64,000 nt of DNA from Hemerocallis citrina (lineage: Eukaryota; Streptophyta; Magnoliopsida; Asparagales; Asphodelaceae): positions 53,164,565 through 53,228,564 of the forward strand of contig CM030366.1 of the NCBI GenBank assembly GCA_017893485.1, written 5' to 3'. A model generated the notes under the pieces. It ran no database searches, was not told the origin of the DNA, and saw only the letters and a program-made list of their open reading frames with translations. Below are positions 45,576 to 56,413 of the stretch, in pieces (within the stretch, counting starts at the first letter, position 1; each line of letters starts with the position of its first letter). The translations under genes were made by a program, and so were the position numbers.

Positions 45576-47359
45576 TTTAACATACAACTTGGGAAACACG
45601 GGCCCCCTTCCGAGTACACTTACCTATGTTGTCCACTCTATAGTCTTTCCCATAACCCCCGGCTTGTCACATTTGTTCAGGCAGATTTTGTGTTTTTGTA
45701 CTTATACATGTGAAACAGGGTTGAAATAATCTAATTTAATTCTAAGAAAAATTGGGGATGTCCTATAGGGTGTCCAGCAACTACATATAAAATTTGGGGT
45801 CAAACACTCGCTGTTTGCACCGCGAAAATAATTTGTAAAGAAAATATATACAGCAGTTTTTACAGAACTGCGCCTACTGACACAGCTGCAGTATAACAGC
45901 CGTATCTCCTAGACCGTAACTCCAAATTCAATCATTCTGGAGTCTATCGACATCTACACATCCTGATCTACGTTTTGTATTCAGGCCTCGGGCCCAAATT
46001 CCAATGTTAAAAGGGTCGAAACCTCAAAAGAAAATCCAGACAGCAACATAGGGAAATAATTCACTAATGTAGATTTCATAGAATTATGTAATTTGGTGTC
46101 TAAAATCATTATGTGGCACAAATACATGGTAATGGGAATCAAACAGCGAATAATAATATTTTCCAAGTCATAATAATCACAAATTGCCAAAACACTAAAT
46201 TTATATGCGTCTACAATTTCTAGGGGTCCTTAATTCATATGTCCATGTGATTCGCAAGTTCAAGGAGATAAAAGAGTCCAATTGAATTATTATTTAATAC
46301 GAGGAAGTTTTGTGACTCTTAGATTGGTGAGTTTGAAGGTTCAAATTGTTTTACTATGATATTTCAAAGGAGAGTCACAAACTAACTACATGTGGTATTT
46401 CAAGGAGACTTGTACTAGGACAATAAGATGTACAAGGTTACTTGCCTTAAATCGACAGTTGAAATCTCCGCTTGTTGAAGCAAATAGAGTAGAAAAATCC
46501 CCGGAAATGTCCTCGAAATGCGCGTCCAAAAACTGATCTGAGATCGAGCTTTCCTTGCACACACGATCGGCCCAGAACAGCAAACGGCGATCGGGATCGG
46601 CTGCGCCAAAACAGCGAACAGCCAAACGGTCCAATGGGACGCCTCCTATGCAGCGGATCCGGACGAACAGGGAACAGCCACTTCGGATTTGCTGTGGGAG
46701 AAACAGGGTACGGCGATCAGATCGCACGGATCTTGAAGCAATCCAAGGGCCCAGATTGGATCCCGCCCTATTCGCTGCTCTTCTTCTTCTTCGTTCTTTC
46801 GACCGGTGGAGAGCGAGGGAGCGGCGGCGACGCTGGCGATGGCTTCGACGGCGACGACTGTGGTGATGATGTCGACGCTGCGGTGCGACTGTGGCGACGA
46901 TGGCGTCGAGGAGGGGACGCGACGGCGCGGCTCTGTTCTGGGTTCGAAAGCAGGGGAAGAGGAGAAATGGGTTGTTGGCGGTTGATGGTGGTGGTCGGAG
47001 CGGAGGTCGAGGTGTGGAGGAGATGGCGAAGGCGGTGACGATGGAGGTCGGAGCAATGGAAGGAGATGGCTGTGGCGAAGCTAATGGGTAATGGCGGTGG
47101 ATGGGTGTTGGGTTTCAGCGGCGTGTGGCGATGCTGTGGGGTCGACGAGGAGATGGCGGTGGTGTTGTGGGGTTGACGAGGGTGAATGCGATGGTGAGGG
47201 AGGCGAAGGTGATAATCGGAGAGGCGCTCGGAGTAGGGGGCTTGGGTGCAGCGAAACGAAGGAGAAGGAAAATGTGAAGGAGAAGAGAGTGGCGGCGGGG
47301 TTTTGTTTTTTTTTTTTTAGGTTAGAACAGTAGAGGGGTGTAGGGGTTAGGGTTAGGGG

Positions 47360-47369
47360 GTTTAAATAG
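47360..47369 (-). promoter_or_regulatory. LARD2 3' LTR TATA box
   Basis: CTATTTAAAC on the minus strand, followed by AACCCTAACCC-like leader sequence, as in LTR C. Confidence 0.55.
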
Positions 47370-47667
47370 TGTGCGTTTGCGGGTTCGCGGGTTTTGGGTA
47401 TCCATTGCAAAAAGGACCCAACAAGGGAAATGGTTAAAATGCACTAAAATGGAGATTAAGGATATCAATGAGAAGAATTGGTCAATTTCATGAAGAACGA
47501 TACAAATGACACACCATTAATTTGATAAAAGGACCCACAATTTGAGTTGAGACAAGAATAATAATTTTATTCAATCAGAACAAATTACATGATCTCAAAT
47601 AGACGAGAGAGTACAATTGAGCAAAATACAGTATAAAATATAAATACGGGGAAACAGGAGTTACAAA

Positions 47668-47680
47668 TCCTACCCACCTT
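47668..47680 (-). other. LARD2 polypurine tract (putative)
   Basis: The minus strand reads AAGGTGGGTAGGATT just before the 3' LTR start TGTAACTCC. The run contains two T residues, so it is less clean than the LARD1 tract. Confidence 0.5.
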
Positions 47681-48185
47681 ACACAAAAATTTCGTCCTCG
47701 AAATTTGCTTAGGTGGTACATAAGACGAAGCAAAAGCAACTGGGGGTGACAAGGTAGAAAATTAAAGGGGAATGAATAAAGCAGAGGCAACCCCAGGAAG
47801 AGAAGGAAGATAACAATGAGGTCAAACAGAAGGCACGGAAAGGAACAAACAGTATCAAAAGGAACGAAATAGCACAAGCTAGCAATATAATAAAGAAGTA
47901 AGCAGAACTGGAATCGGAGAGAGAAAAGACAGGAAGAATTGAATCAATAATGGATGAGTGCATGATGGCAAAATGGAATGCAAGACGGAAGTAATCGGTA
48001 TCAAAATGAAGAAGAACAACACAAGTCTTGCAAGATGACAAGGCAAAGAAATAAGGAATAGATATAGCTGGAAATGAAGAAATAATGGACAAGAAGAAGA
48101 TGAACCGAGCAATAAGTCAGCGGATGAGAACAAATGCAAGAGATAGGGGATAGCAAACAGTGCAAGGAGGGAGAAGCAATAATAG

Positions 48186-48240
48186 GATTCTGGGACCTGT
48201 GGGTTATGGGCCCACCACGCTTCTGCTGCGCCACTCTGAT
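48186..48240 (-). ncRNA. Initiator tRNA-Met 5' three-quarters inside LARD2
   Basis: Fifty-five bases on the minus strand follow plant initiator tRNA-Met from position 1, with two mismatches. They include the D arm and A-box region (GTGGCGCAGCAGAAGCGTGG), the anticodon arm with CAT, and CCCACAGGTCCCAG. Similarity ends in the T arm, so the last part that pairs with the primer-binding site is missing. It is in the sense of the element and cannot be a working tRNA gene. Confidence 0.85.
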
Positions 48241-48429
48241 GGTGACATTCCAAGCTCCAGACATGTCGTTGTAGACTACGTGACACCATGCGACGATCCG
48301 AGCAGGAAGAAAAGAATGAGACACCAGGATTAAGGAGAGTGTGGGCTCCAAATAGAGATAAGCAATAATGCAAAATGGATATAAGGCTTGAGCTTCAATT
48401 TTCATAATTAAAAGATAGAATACATATCA

Positions 48430-49130
48430 AAACTAATTGCTTTTAACAGAAATAATACCACAACAAATATCAATGATAATAATATCAATGGTAACAAAAT
48501 AATAATAAAAATAATAACAGTAATAAGGGTGATGAAAATAATAATAATAACATCAATTGAACCGACAATGATAATAATAATACCAATAATAACAAAAACA
48601 TTCCTTTACCATCATTTTATTTATATAAGTAACGAGTCTTGAAATATCAATTAGCAATAGGTAGAAAATCTTGCTTCCTTAACATCAAGTTGCATATTTG
48701 CCTTCACGACATCAGGTTTCAAATTGCCATCCAAATATTCGGCTGCACATTTTGCCTCGCCGATATCCAGTTGTAATTTGCCTCCATTGACATCGAGTTG
48801 CATATTTGCCGTCTCGACATTAGGTTGCAGCAAAATGGTGAAATGTATATAAAATTGAGCATGCTCAGGCTCAAAACAAATTAACAATAATATTAATAGT
48901 AACGAAAAAGTAATAGTACCAATGGCAATAATATTAAAATAACAACACTAGTAAAAATAATAATGCAAGACAAGATATAGTTTGTGCCCAGCATTTTTGT
49001 GGAAGCAATTTAATATCAAAAATAATAATAAAATAATGAAAACAACAATAAGAATATCAATAGTAGTAAAAATAATAATAATACTAGTAATGATAAGGAA
49101 AGATAATAACAATAATAATAATGGTGGTAA
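48430..49130. repeat. (AAT)n-rich low-complexity block of LARD2
   Basis: Repeated AATAATAAT and AACAATAAT tracts interrupted by the 27-bp repeat block. Simple-sequence DNA with no ORF of interest. Confidence 0.7.
48682..48835 (-). repeat. Degenerate 27-bp repeats in LARD2
   Basis: Four or five imperfect units around ACATCAAGTTGCATATTTGC. The unit is a multiple of three and keeps a 9-residue pattern (ANMQLDV and similar) in a 78-codon minus-strand ORF (48,651-48,887). No known protein is recognised. Confidence 0.55.
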
Positions 49131-49849
49131 AAATAGCGTTATACAACAAAATAAGATTTTGTCTTATCAAAATAATTCAGTAGAAATATATAGTCGATCA
49201 AAAATGAAAGTGAAGTTAAAATACATCATTGTTCGAAATAACAAAATCTTGTTGAGAAACATTTTTATAGAAGATCAAAAATAAATATAATAATTAATCA
49301 TCGAAGTATAGAAAGTATTCGGAAAAATAATTATAAAGAGAAAAATAAGTAGGAGAAAAATGAAGCTACATCCAATAAGAAGTTAAAGAGAATGATGACT
49401 AGAAGGGACGAAAGAAAATTAAGGAATTGAATACGAAGGAAGTGGGACGAGGGGCAAAATCGGGATTAAAGAGAATATAGCAGGGAAGAAATAATCAACA
49501 TGATACTCAAAGTGAGTCAACAGTTGAAGATGAACGCAAGGCACAAAAAGCAATGAACGACACACGAACTGGAATAAGAGGGGATCAACGAGGCAAGCAG
49601 AAAATAAAAGATCGCTTGCATCAGAATCAAAAGAATAGGGGTACGGAAGAATAAATTTGTACCCAATAAGAAATTTACAAATCAGGACGACTATAAAAGA
49701 TGGAAGGAAGCAATGAATCAAAGAATTGAATATGAAGGAATCAAATGAATGGGATAAGACTTGTATCCAGATCGAGTTGACTATTAAATTATTCAAGTGG
49801 TTGCATGGCCTGTTTAATGTTGAGTTAATCCTGACTGAGTCAAGCCTGT

Positions 49850-49878
49850 CTAATGTATTAGTCAGACTAACACATTAG
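49850..49878. other. 29-bp palindrome next to the LARD2 primer-binding site
   Basis: Arms CTAATGTATTAGTC and GACTAACACATTAG are separated by one base, with one G:T-compatible mismatch. It lies 10 bp downstream of the primer-binding site in the sense of the element. Confidence 0.8.
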
Positions 49879-49888
49879 CCAAACCTGA

Positions 49889-49900
49889 GCTCTGATACCA
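49889..49900 (-). other. LARD2 primer-binding site (initiator tRNA-Met)
   Basis: The minus strand reads TGGTATCAGAGC, 10 bp from the 5' LTR. It is identical to the LARD1 site. Confidence 0.9.
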
Positions 49901-49910
49901 CTAAAAACCT

Positions 49911-52900
49911 TGTCACGCCCCGCTTCCCAAAATACGGAATACGAGTGCATGACTAAGCCCAGCGAATGATTTTTACATCATCCATAAGCTGTAGGATCGA
50001 CTCAGCATCATAACAAGAATATAACCAGATTTATATATATCCAAGCATGCATGAATAACTTATTAAGCAACCGAAAACAATTTAAACAAATAATAATATT
50101 CAAATAGTTCTCATGTCTGGATCAAGTGTAAACTCGGGAACAAGTCTTATACAGCAGAAGAAATAAATACCTTAAGAAAAGCAACAGGTCCTTACTCCAA
50201 GCAAAACCTGAAATGTCTGCTCGCCAATTCCAGCAGATAACTTGTCTCCCAAGTCTGCTTAATAAATATAAACAGGAAAACGAAGGGGAAACAAGAGAAA
50301 ATGCCCTTAGTGCAAGCTAGGGCCACAAATAGTAAAAGCAAGTACAAGAAAGGGGAAAACAAGAATTGGAATCAAGAATAAGCAAGGTTATAAGAAGTAG
50401 TGGTAAATTCGAAGACTAGCTAGCAAGAGGGAACATCATAATGACTAGATTGGATAACAACTGCTAGTGGTGAATCACATGTCAGGTATACTTATAGGGG
50501 TATTTAATATCAAGCGACAACCTCAAGTCTAGTGTCATATGTTATTTTGAATGTCAGGTTCCAAATGTCAAGTCCAAGTATTAAGTTCCAGGCTTTAAGT
50601 CTCAGGTATCATGTTTCATGTATCATATCATCAGGTATCAAGTGACAGGTGTCAAGTTCAAGTCTTGTAATTATTACTATCTAGGTAGCACGACATGCAT
50701 CCATTATACTACATGGTTGCTACAGTCAAATCAATTGCGCTTAGACCTAGTAATGGAGTCTATAGGGCGGTGTACTCAGGCATCAAACTAGCAGGTGATC
50801 AACCATGGGCTCTAGAGGTGACCCCCGTAGGCTCTAGAGGTGGCCCCCGTCACCCATGACGTGGCACTTAGTTCTACATGGCACTTAGTTCCATGTGATC
50901 TCAAACATACATCATGTAATCATATAATGGGCTCTAGAGGTGGCCCCCGTAGGCTCTAGAGGTGGCCCCCGTCACCCATGACGTGGCACTTAGTTCTACG
51001 TGGCACTTAGTTCCATGTGATCTCAAACATACATCATGTAATCATATAATGGGCTCTAGAGGTGGCCCCCGTAGGCTCTAGAGGTGGCCCCCGTCACCCA
51101 TGACGTGGCACTTAGTTCTACGTGGCACTTAGTTCCATTTAACATACAACTTGGGAAACACGGGCCCCCTTCCGAGTACACTTACCTATGTTGTCCACTC
51201 TATAGTCTTTCCCATAACCCCCGGCTTGTCACATTTGTTCAGGCAGATTTTGTGTTTTTGTACTTATACATGTGAAACAGGGTTGAAATAATCTAATTTA
51301 ATTCTAAGAAAAATTGGGGATGTCCTATAGGGTGTCCAGCAACTACATATAAAATTTGGGGTCAAACACTCGCTGTTTGCACCGCGAAAATAATTTGTAA
51401 AGAAAATATATACAGCAGTTTTTACAGAACTGCGCCTACTGACACAGCTGCAGTATAACAGCCGTATCTCCTAGACCGTAACTCCAAATTCAATCATTCT
51501 GGAGTCTATCGACATCTACACATCCTGATCTACGTTTTGTATTCAGGCCTCGGGCCCAAATTCCAATGTTAAAAGGGTCGAAACCTCAAAAGAAAATCCA
51601 GACAGCAACATAGGGAAATAATTCACTAATGTAGATTTCATAGAATTATGTAATTTGGTGTCTAAAATCATTATGTGGCACAAATACATGGTAATGGGAA
51701 TCAAACAACGAATAATAATATTTTCCAAGTCATAATAATCACAAATTGCCAAAACACTAAATTTATATGCGTCTACAATTTCTAGGGGTCCTTAATTCAT
51801 ATGTCCATGTGATTCGCAAGTTCAAGGAGATAAAAGAGTCCAATTGAATTATTATTTAATACGAGGAAGTTTTGTGACTCTTAGATTGGTGAGTTTGAAG
51901 GTTCAAATTGTTTTACTATGATATTTCAAAGGAGAGTCACAAACTAACTACATGTGGTATTTCAAGGAGACTTGTACTAGGACAATAAGATGTACAAGGT
52001 TACTTGCCTTAAATCGACAGTTGAAATCTCCGCTTGTTGAAGCAAATAGAGTAGAAAAATCCCCGGAAATGTCCTCGAAATGCGCGTCCAAAAACTGATC
52101 TGAGATCGAGCTTTCCTTGCACACACGATCGGCCCAGAACAGCAAACGGCGATCGGGATCGGCTGCGCCAAAACAGCGAACAGCCAAACGGTCCAATGGG
52201 ACGCCTCCTATGCAGCGGATCCGGACGAACAGGGAACAGCCACTTCGGATTTGCTGTGGGAGAAACAGGGTACGGCGATCAGATCGCACGGATCTTGAAG
52301 CAATCCAAGGGCCCAGATTGGATCCCGCCCTATTCGCTGCTCTTCTTCTTCTTCGTTCTTTCGACCGGTGGAGAGCGAGGGAGCGGCGGCGACGCTGGCG
52401 ATGGCTTCGACGGCGACGACTGTGGTGATGATGTCGACGCTGCGGTGCGACTGTGGCGACGATGGCGTCGAGGAGGGGACGCGACGGCGCGGCTCTGTTC
52501 TGGGTTCGAAAGCAGGGGAAGAGGAGAAATGGGTTGTTGGCGGTTGATGGTGGTGGTCGGAGCGGAGGTCGAGGTGTGGAGGAGATGGCGAAGGCGGTGA
52601 CGATGGAGGTCGGAGCAATGGAAGGAGATGGCTGTGGCGAAGCTAATGGGTAATGGCGGTGGATGGGTGTTGGGTTTCAGCGGCGTGTGGCGATGCTGTG
52701 GGGTCGACGAGGAGATGGCGGTGGTGTTGTGGGGTTGACGAGGGTGAATGCGATGGTGAGGGAGGCGAAGGTGATAATCGGAGAGGCGCTCGGAGTAGGG
52801 GGCTTGGGTGCAGCGAAACGAAGGAGAAGGAAAATGTGAAGGAGAAGAGAGTGGCGGCGGGGTTTTGTTTTTTTTTTTTAGGTTAGAACAGTAGAGGGGT

Positions 52901-53226
52901 GTAGGGGTTAGGGTTAGGGGGTTTAAATAGTGTGCGTTTGCGGGTTCGCGGGTTTTGGGTATCCATTGCAAAAAGGACCCAACAAGGGAAATGGTTAAAA
53001 TGCACTAAAATGGAGATTAAGGATATCAATGAGAAGAATTGGTCAATTTCATGAAGAACGATACAAATGACACACCATTAATTTGATAAAAGGACCCACA
53101 ATTTGAGTTGAGACAAGAATAATAATTTTATTCAATCAGAACAAATTACATGATCTCAAATAGACGAGAGAGTACAATTGAGCAAAATACAGTATAAAAT
53201 ATAAATACGGGGAAACAAGAGTTACA
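49911..53226 (-). mobile_element. LARD2 5' LTR
   Basis: It is colinear with 44,349-47,665 and nearly identical. The TATA box on minus is at 52,921-52,930 and the 122-bp array starts near 50,805. Confidence 0.92.
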
Positions 53227-53231
53227 GCAAG

Positions 53232-53724
53232 GAAGTGCGAGACACCGGGGTTGATTCCGGCGACGCACCCTCCGACGCTCTTGTCAGTAATCAGCAAAAG
53301 ATTAAGAAAGAGCTTAAGTGGTGAAAAAGTGATTAACCTGGTCTTGGTGGTAGAGGGGTTGTATTTATAGTCGCCTTTGGAATGATTTGGGGCCTGATTT
53401 CCTGCCTAACAGTCAGGAGGAAAATCCTCTTATTCTGTTTTTGGGAAGCTAGCCCCTGATTCCCTAGTGAGAGCCAATCAGGTTTATTGATTTGATTTGA
53501 TCAAATCAGTGGCCTGATTCTCCTCTTGGTGGACCGGGCTTGTATCGGGTCGGGACCCGCGCCCAGTTGAAGTGGATCTATTCGCGGGTGGTTGGTTCTG
53601 TGAGAAGGAGGCCCAATACCCGCTTTGGATCCATCTGTATGTGAAATTACCTTTTTACCCCCGTGCTTCAGGATTCGTGCTCGATCTGGACGGTTCCGAT
53701 TTAACCCCATTTTTAGCCATATCA
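53232..53724 (-). mobile_element. E2 3' LTR, right segment
   Basis: It continues the LTR after LARD2 (GAAGTGCGAGACACCGGGGT, as in the E1 LTR) and ends GCCATATCA. A TATA box is present on minus near 53,360-53,367 (TATAAATA). The total LTR is about 597 bp. Confidence 0.88.
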
Positions 53725-53740
53725 CGAGCCCCCCACTCCT
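53725..53740 (-). other. E2 polypurine tract
   Basis: The minus strand reads AGGAGTGGGGGGCTCG before the LTR start TGATATGG, identical in core to E1. Confidence 0.7.
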
Positions 53741-54119
53741 AAAGACTGAGCGTGATCAGACTTTGAGGAGTAGTTCAGCTGTCTCAGTGGCTGGTGGAGT
53801 TGTATCGGAGTCCAAATGTGGGATTTTGAATTTAGAAAGGGGGTAATGAGGTAACCTTTGACGCGGTGAGCTGTTCTTGAGCTGAGTCGGGTATCTGATG
53901 GTCTTTTATCTACTTTTTTCGAAATACTTGTTTAATTCTGCGATGTGTTTGCTAATCGTTCGGGGATTTTAGCGGTGCATTCGGGGTAATAATTGTTCGC
54001 TCCGGGGTCCGAAAGCGTGTCCCCGAATTTTTAGCTAATTTTCCCGAATTTTTAGCGATTTTGTCGCAAATTTTAAACAAATAAAATGATTAAAATAGAT
54101 AAAAAATGATTTAAATACT

Positions 54120-54730
54120 GATTAATGGCATGGCTTGATCTGAGCCGTTGATCATGGGCGAGCACAAATTTCGGAAGGATCTGACGGCTGTTGTAGCTCG
54201 GCAGCGTTTTTCTCCATTTTCGAGCTCGGAAAGGCACTTGCTCGGCTGCCGACCGGAGACTAGGGGGTTCGGCGTTCCGAGCGACGTGGCGCAATCTGAG
54301 CCATCGGATGGTGGCGCGTTTTCCAAGAAAACGCTATCTTGTCTTTTAGCGTACGTGGCACAATCTGGACCATTCATCGTCAGGAGCACGAATTTCTGAG
54401 AGATCGAACGGTCGCGGTTGATCGGTGTCTTTTTTTCTCCATTTACGAGCTCGAAAAGGCACTTGCTCGGACGCCGACCGAAGGCGGTGGTGTCCGGTAG
54501 GTCGAGCGACGTGGCGTTATCTGAGCTGCTGGATGCCGGCGCATATCTCGAGATGGGCGCAGCTCCCAAGAAAATACTATCTTGTCTTTTAGTGCTCTCG
54601 GCGAAATCTGGGCCGTCTGATTGAGATCAGACGCGAAAGTTGAGGGGAAAGTGGTTTTTCCCCGTTTACGAGCTCGGAAAGGGACTTGCTCGGACGCCGA
54701 CCGAGGACCTGTGGTTTCTGGCAATCCGGG
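54120..54730. repeat. E2 module array, about 230-bp units
   Basis: Three copies of a module with CCATTT(or CCGTTT)ACGAGCTCGGAAAGGC at 54,216, 54,439 and 54,660 and ACTATCTTGTCTTTTAG-type motifs at 54,333 and 54,577. It corresponds to the E1 module. Further copies lie near 55,900-56,060 and, on the other side of the antisense gene, at 60,600-61,120. Confidence 0.75.
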
Positions 54731-54949
54731 ATGGTTCTGTTCTCAATGGTATTAATTGTGCTCCGGGACTTGCGTGGCGTTCCGCCTTCCCAATGTCATT
54801 AAGGATAATTCCCTTAATTAACACGCGGCGTTTCAACTTCCGAGGGTCATAATGACTGGTTCTTGAAGGTTGGCTATAAGTACTCCACTCCCCTTGCCAT
54901 TTCTGTCACAATCAACATAGAGGTTCAGACCTCGGGGGTACTTTGCCTT

Positions 54950-55800
54950 GGGTAGTTCCTCTCTTGAGGTCCGGAGAGGTGGTTGCTATTCTACCTGGTT
55001 TTCCCTTTGTTCTTGACGGCCCCAAAGTGGATGTCAGGAGCGAGGGGGGAACGAGGTAGTAGTGGTGACGACCGTAGTTCGGATCCGAGGGGGGATTTAC
55101 TTCGGAAGGACGGGCGGTCGCCTTGTTGTCTTGTTATTTCCCCATTCCTCACTGCTCCGAAAGGGGGTGTTAGGAGCGGGGAGCAATAAGACAGTAGGGT
55201 CGACGGCAATAGTCTGGACCCGGGGTGTGGGCCTCTTCGGAAGGACGGGTGGTCGTTCTCTCACCAAGATCTTCTGCTTTCTTTGGTGGCTCCGAAGCGA
55301 GCGTCGGAGTGAGCGGAGGTCTTGGCGAGAGAGTGACGATCCATGTCCGATGCCAATCTCCGGGCCATCCGAGTCCGTTTGTTGCAACTGTGAAGGCGCC
55401 GCTGTCAGAGCCCTCTGACAGACTGGACTCTCCAGTCGCAACCAACCAGCTCGGAATGGTGCGCTTCATCATAAGTTGCAGCTCGGGCTTTTGGGCCGTC
55501 CGAGCCTGTTGTTAGCAACTGTGAAGGCGCTGCGGTTAGAGCCCTCTGGCAAGCCGCGCCTTCCAGTTGCAAACAACTGGCTCGGAATGGTGCGTATCTC
55601 CCGATCCCTGAGTGTGGATGGGTCCCCTCTCATCTCTGTCTTCCTTCCGGGCTGATAGCTTCTGATGGACGTCAGCCCGGGGGAGTTAGAGACGAGAGGA
55701 ATGCCGATCTGTTTCTGACCGGGGCCCGTGGGTCGGTAGGATACCAGCCGAGCCACGGGACCTGGGGGGCACTTGCCGAAGGCGGCGCCTCAAAACTGAA
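54950..55800. repeat. Duplicated blocks upstream of the E2 antisense gene
   Basis: Two sets of direct duplications. GCAACTGTGAAGGCGC opens similar blocks of about 90 bp at 55,384 and 55,515, both ending CTCGGAATGGTGCG. A second pair (about 54,970-55,060 and 55,110-55,190) shares a TGTTAGGAGCGGGG or TGTCAGGAGCGAGG segment. The ORFs here are frame coincidences. E1 has no counterpart. Confidence 0.6.
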
Positions 55801-56219
55801 TCAAAATTTTACTGCCTTCCTTGGGCGTAGGTGAGGCATCCGAAGGTTCGATCGTCCGAGCGACGCGGCGTAATTAGAGCCGTTCGACGCCGGCGCGTAT
55901 CTCGAGACGGGCGCGTTTCTCGAGAAAACACTATCTTGTCGTGTAGTGTTCTCGACGAGATCTGGGCCGTCTGATTGAGATCACGCACGAGTATTGAGGA
56001 GAAAGTGAGTTTTCTCCGTTTACGCGCTCGGAAAGGCACTTGCACGGATTCCGACCGGACCCTGTAGCCATAATGTAAGTTTCGCTTGCAGCTCGGATTC
56101 AGATCCCTTGGTGCCGAGCTAGCTGACTTGGTGATGGAGACAGCGGTTGTGGGCCTTCGCGATGTTTCGAGAGCGGCCCAAAAGTCGCTTTGGGAGTCCA
56201 AGGGACGTCCTGTTTTCAC

Positions 56220-56226
56220 TATAAAT
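56220..56226 (+). promoter_or_regulatory. TATA box of the E2 antisense gene
   Basis: TATAAAT followed by CTTCACCCCC, 194 bp before the ATG at 56,414. It matches the E1 promoter layout. Confidence 0.55.
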
Positions 56227-56413
56227 CTTCACCCCCCCTTAGACCAAGTCTCACTTTTCGTTTTTACTCTCTCTCCTCAGTTTTTACTTTGCTGCGAAGT
56301 TTTCTGCTCTCTGGCGGTGTTGCTGGCTGTCGCGGTAGCGTTTGTAGACTCCGGTGAACTCTCCGACCGTACACATCACTTTAAGGTCAGTTTCTATCCC
56401 TTCTCTCTTTGAA

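Larger units (their letters stand above)
44349..47665 (-). mobile_element. LARD2 3' LTR
   Basis: On the minus strand: TGTAACTCC, TATA box CTATTTAAAC (47,360-47,369), GC-rich leader (about 47,300 down to 46,560), AAG|GCAAGT at 46,446/46,445, then an AT-rich remainder with a 122-bp tandem array. ORFs of 100-136 codons in the GC-rich leader lie on both strands and are Pro/Ser/Arg- or Gly/Arg-rich; I do not call them genes. Confidence 0.9.
47666..49910 (-). mobile_element. LARD2 internal region
   Basis: From right to left (sense): 10-bp spacer, primer-binding site, a strong palindrome (49,850-49,878), non-coding DNA, an A/T-rich (AAT)n-like block (about 49,130-48,430), 27-bp repeats (48,682-48,835), a tRNA-iMet fragment (48,240-48,186) and a purine tract at 47,680-47,668. 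The ORFs of up to 164 codons near 47.9-48.4 kb have no domain, and one passes through the tRNA-derived piece. Confidence 0.75.
44349..53226 (-). mobile_element. LARD2: non-coding LTR retrotransposon, family F2
   Basis: LTRs at 44,349-47,665 (3317 bp, 3') and 49,911-53,226 (3316 bp, 5'), with a perfect TSD GCAAG (44,344-44,348 and 53,227-53,231). The minus-strand primer-binding site TGGTATCAGAGC is at 49,889-49,900. The 2.2-kb internal region has no recognisable coding. By eye the LTRs differ by about two substitutions and one homopolymer length, so the insertion is very young. It belongs to the same family as D1, D2, B and C. Confidence 0.92.

Noticed and set aside
46555..47056. ORFs of 103-136 codons duplicated at 52,117-52,618
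   Set aside because: They lie in the GC-rich leader of both LARD2 LTRs and are duplicated because the LTRs are; Pro/Ser- and Gly-rich with no recognisable domain.
48186..48240. A working tRNA-Met gene
   Set aside because: The T arm and 3' acceptor half are absent and the B box is incomplete, so it cannot fold as a tRNA; recorded as a fragment.
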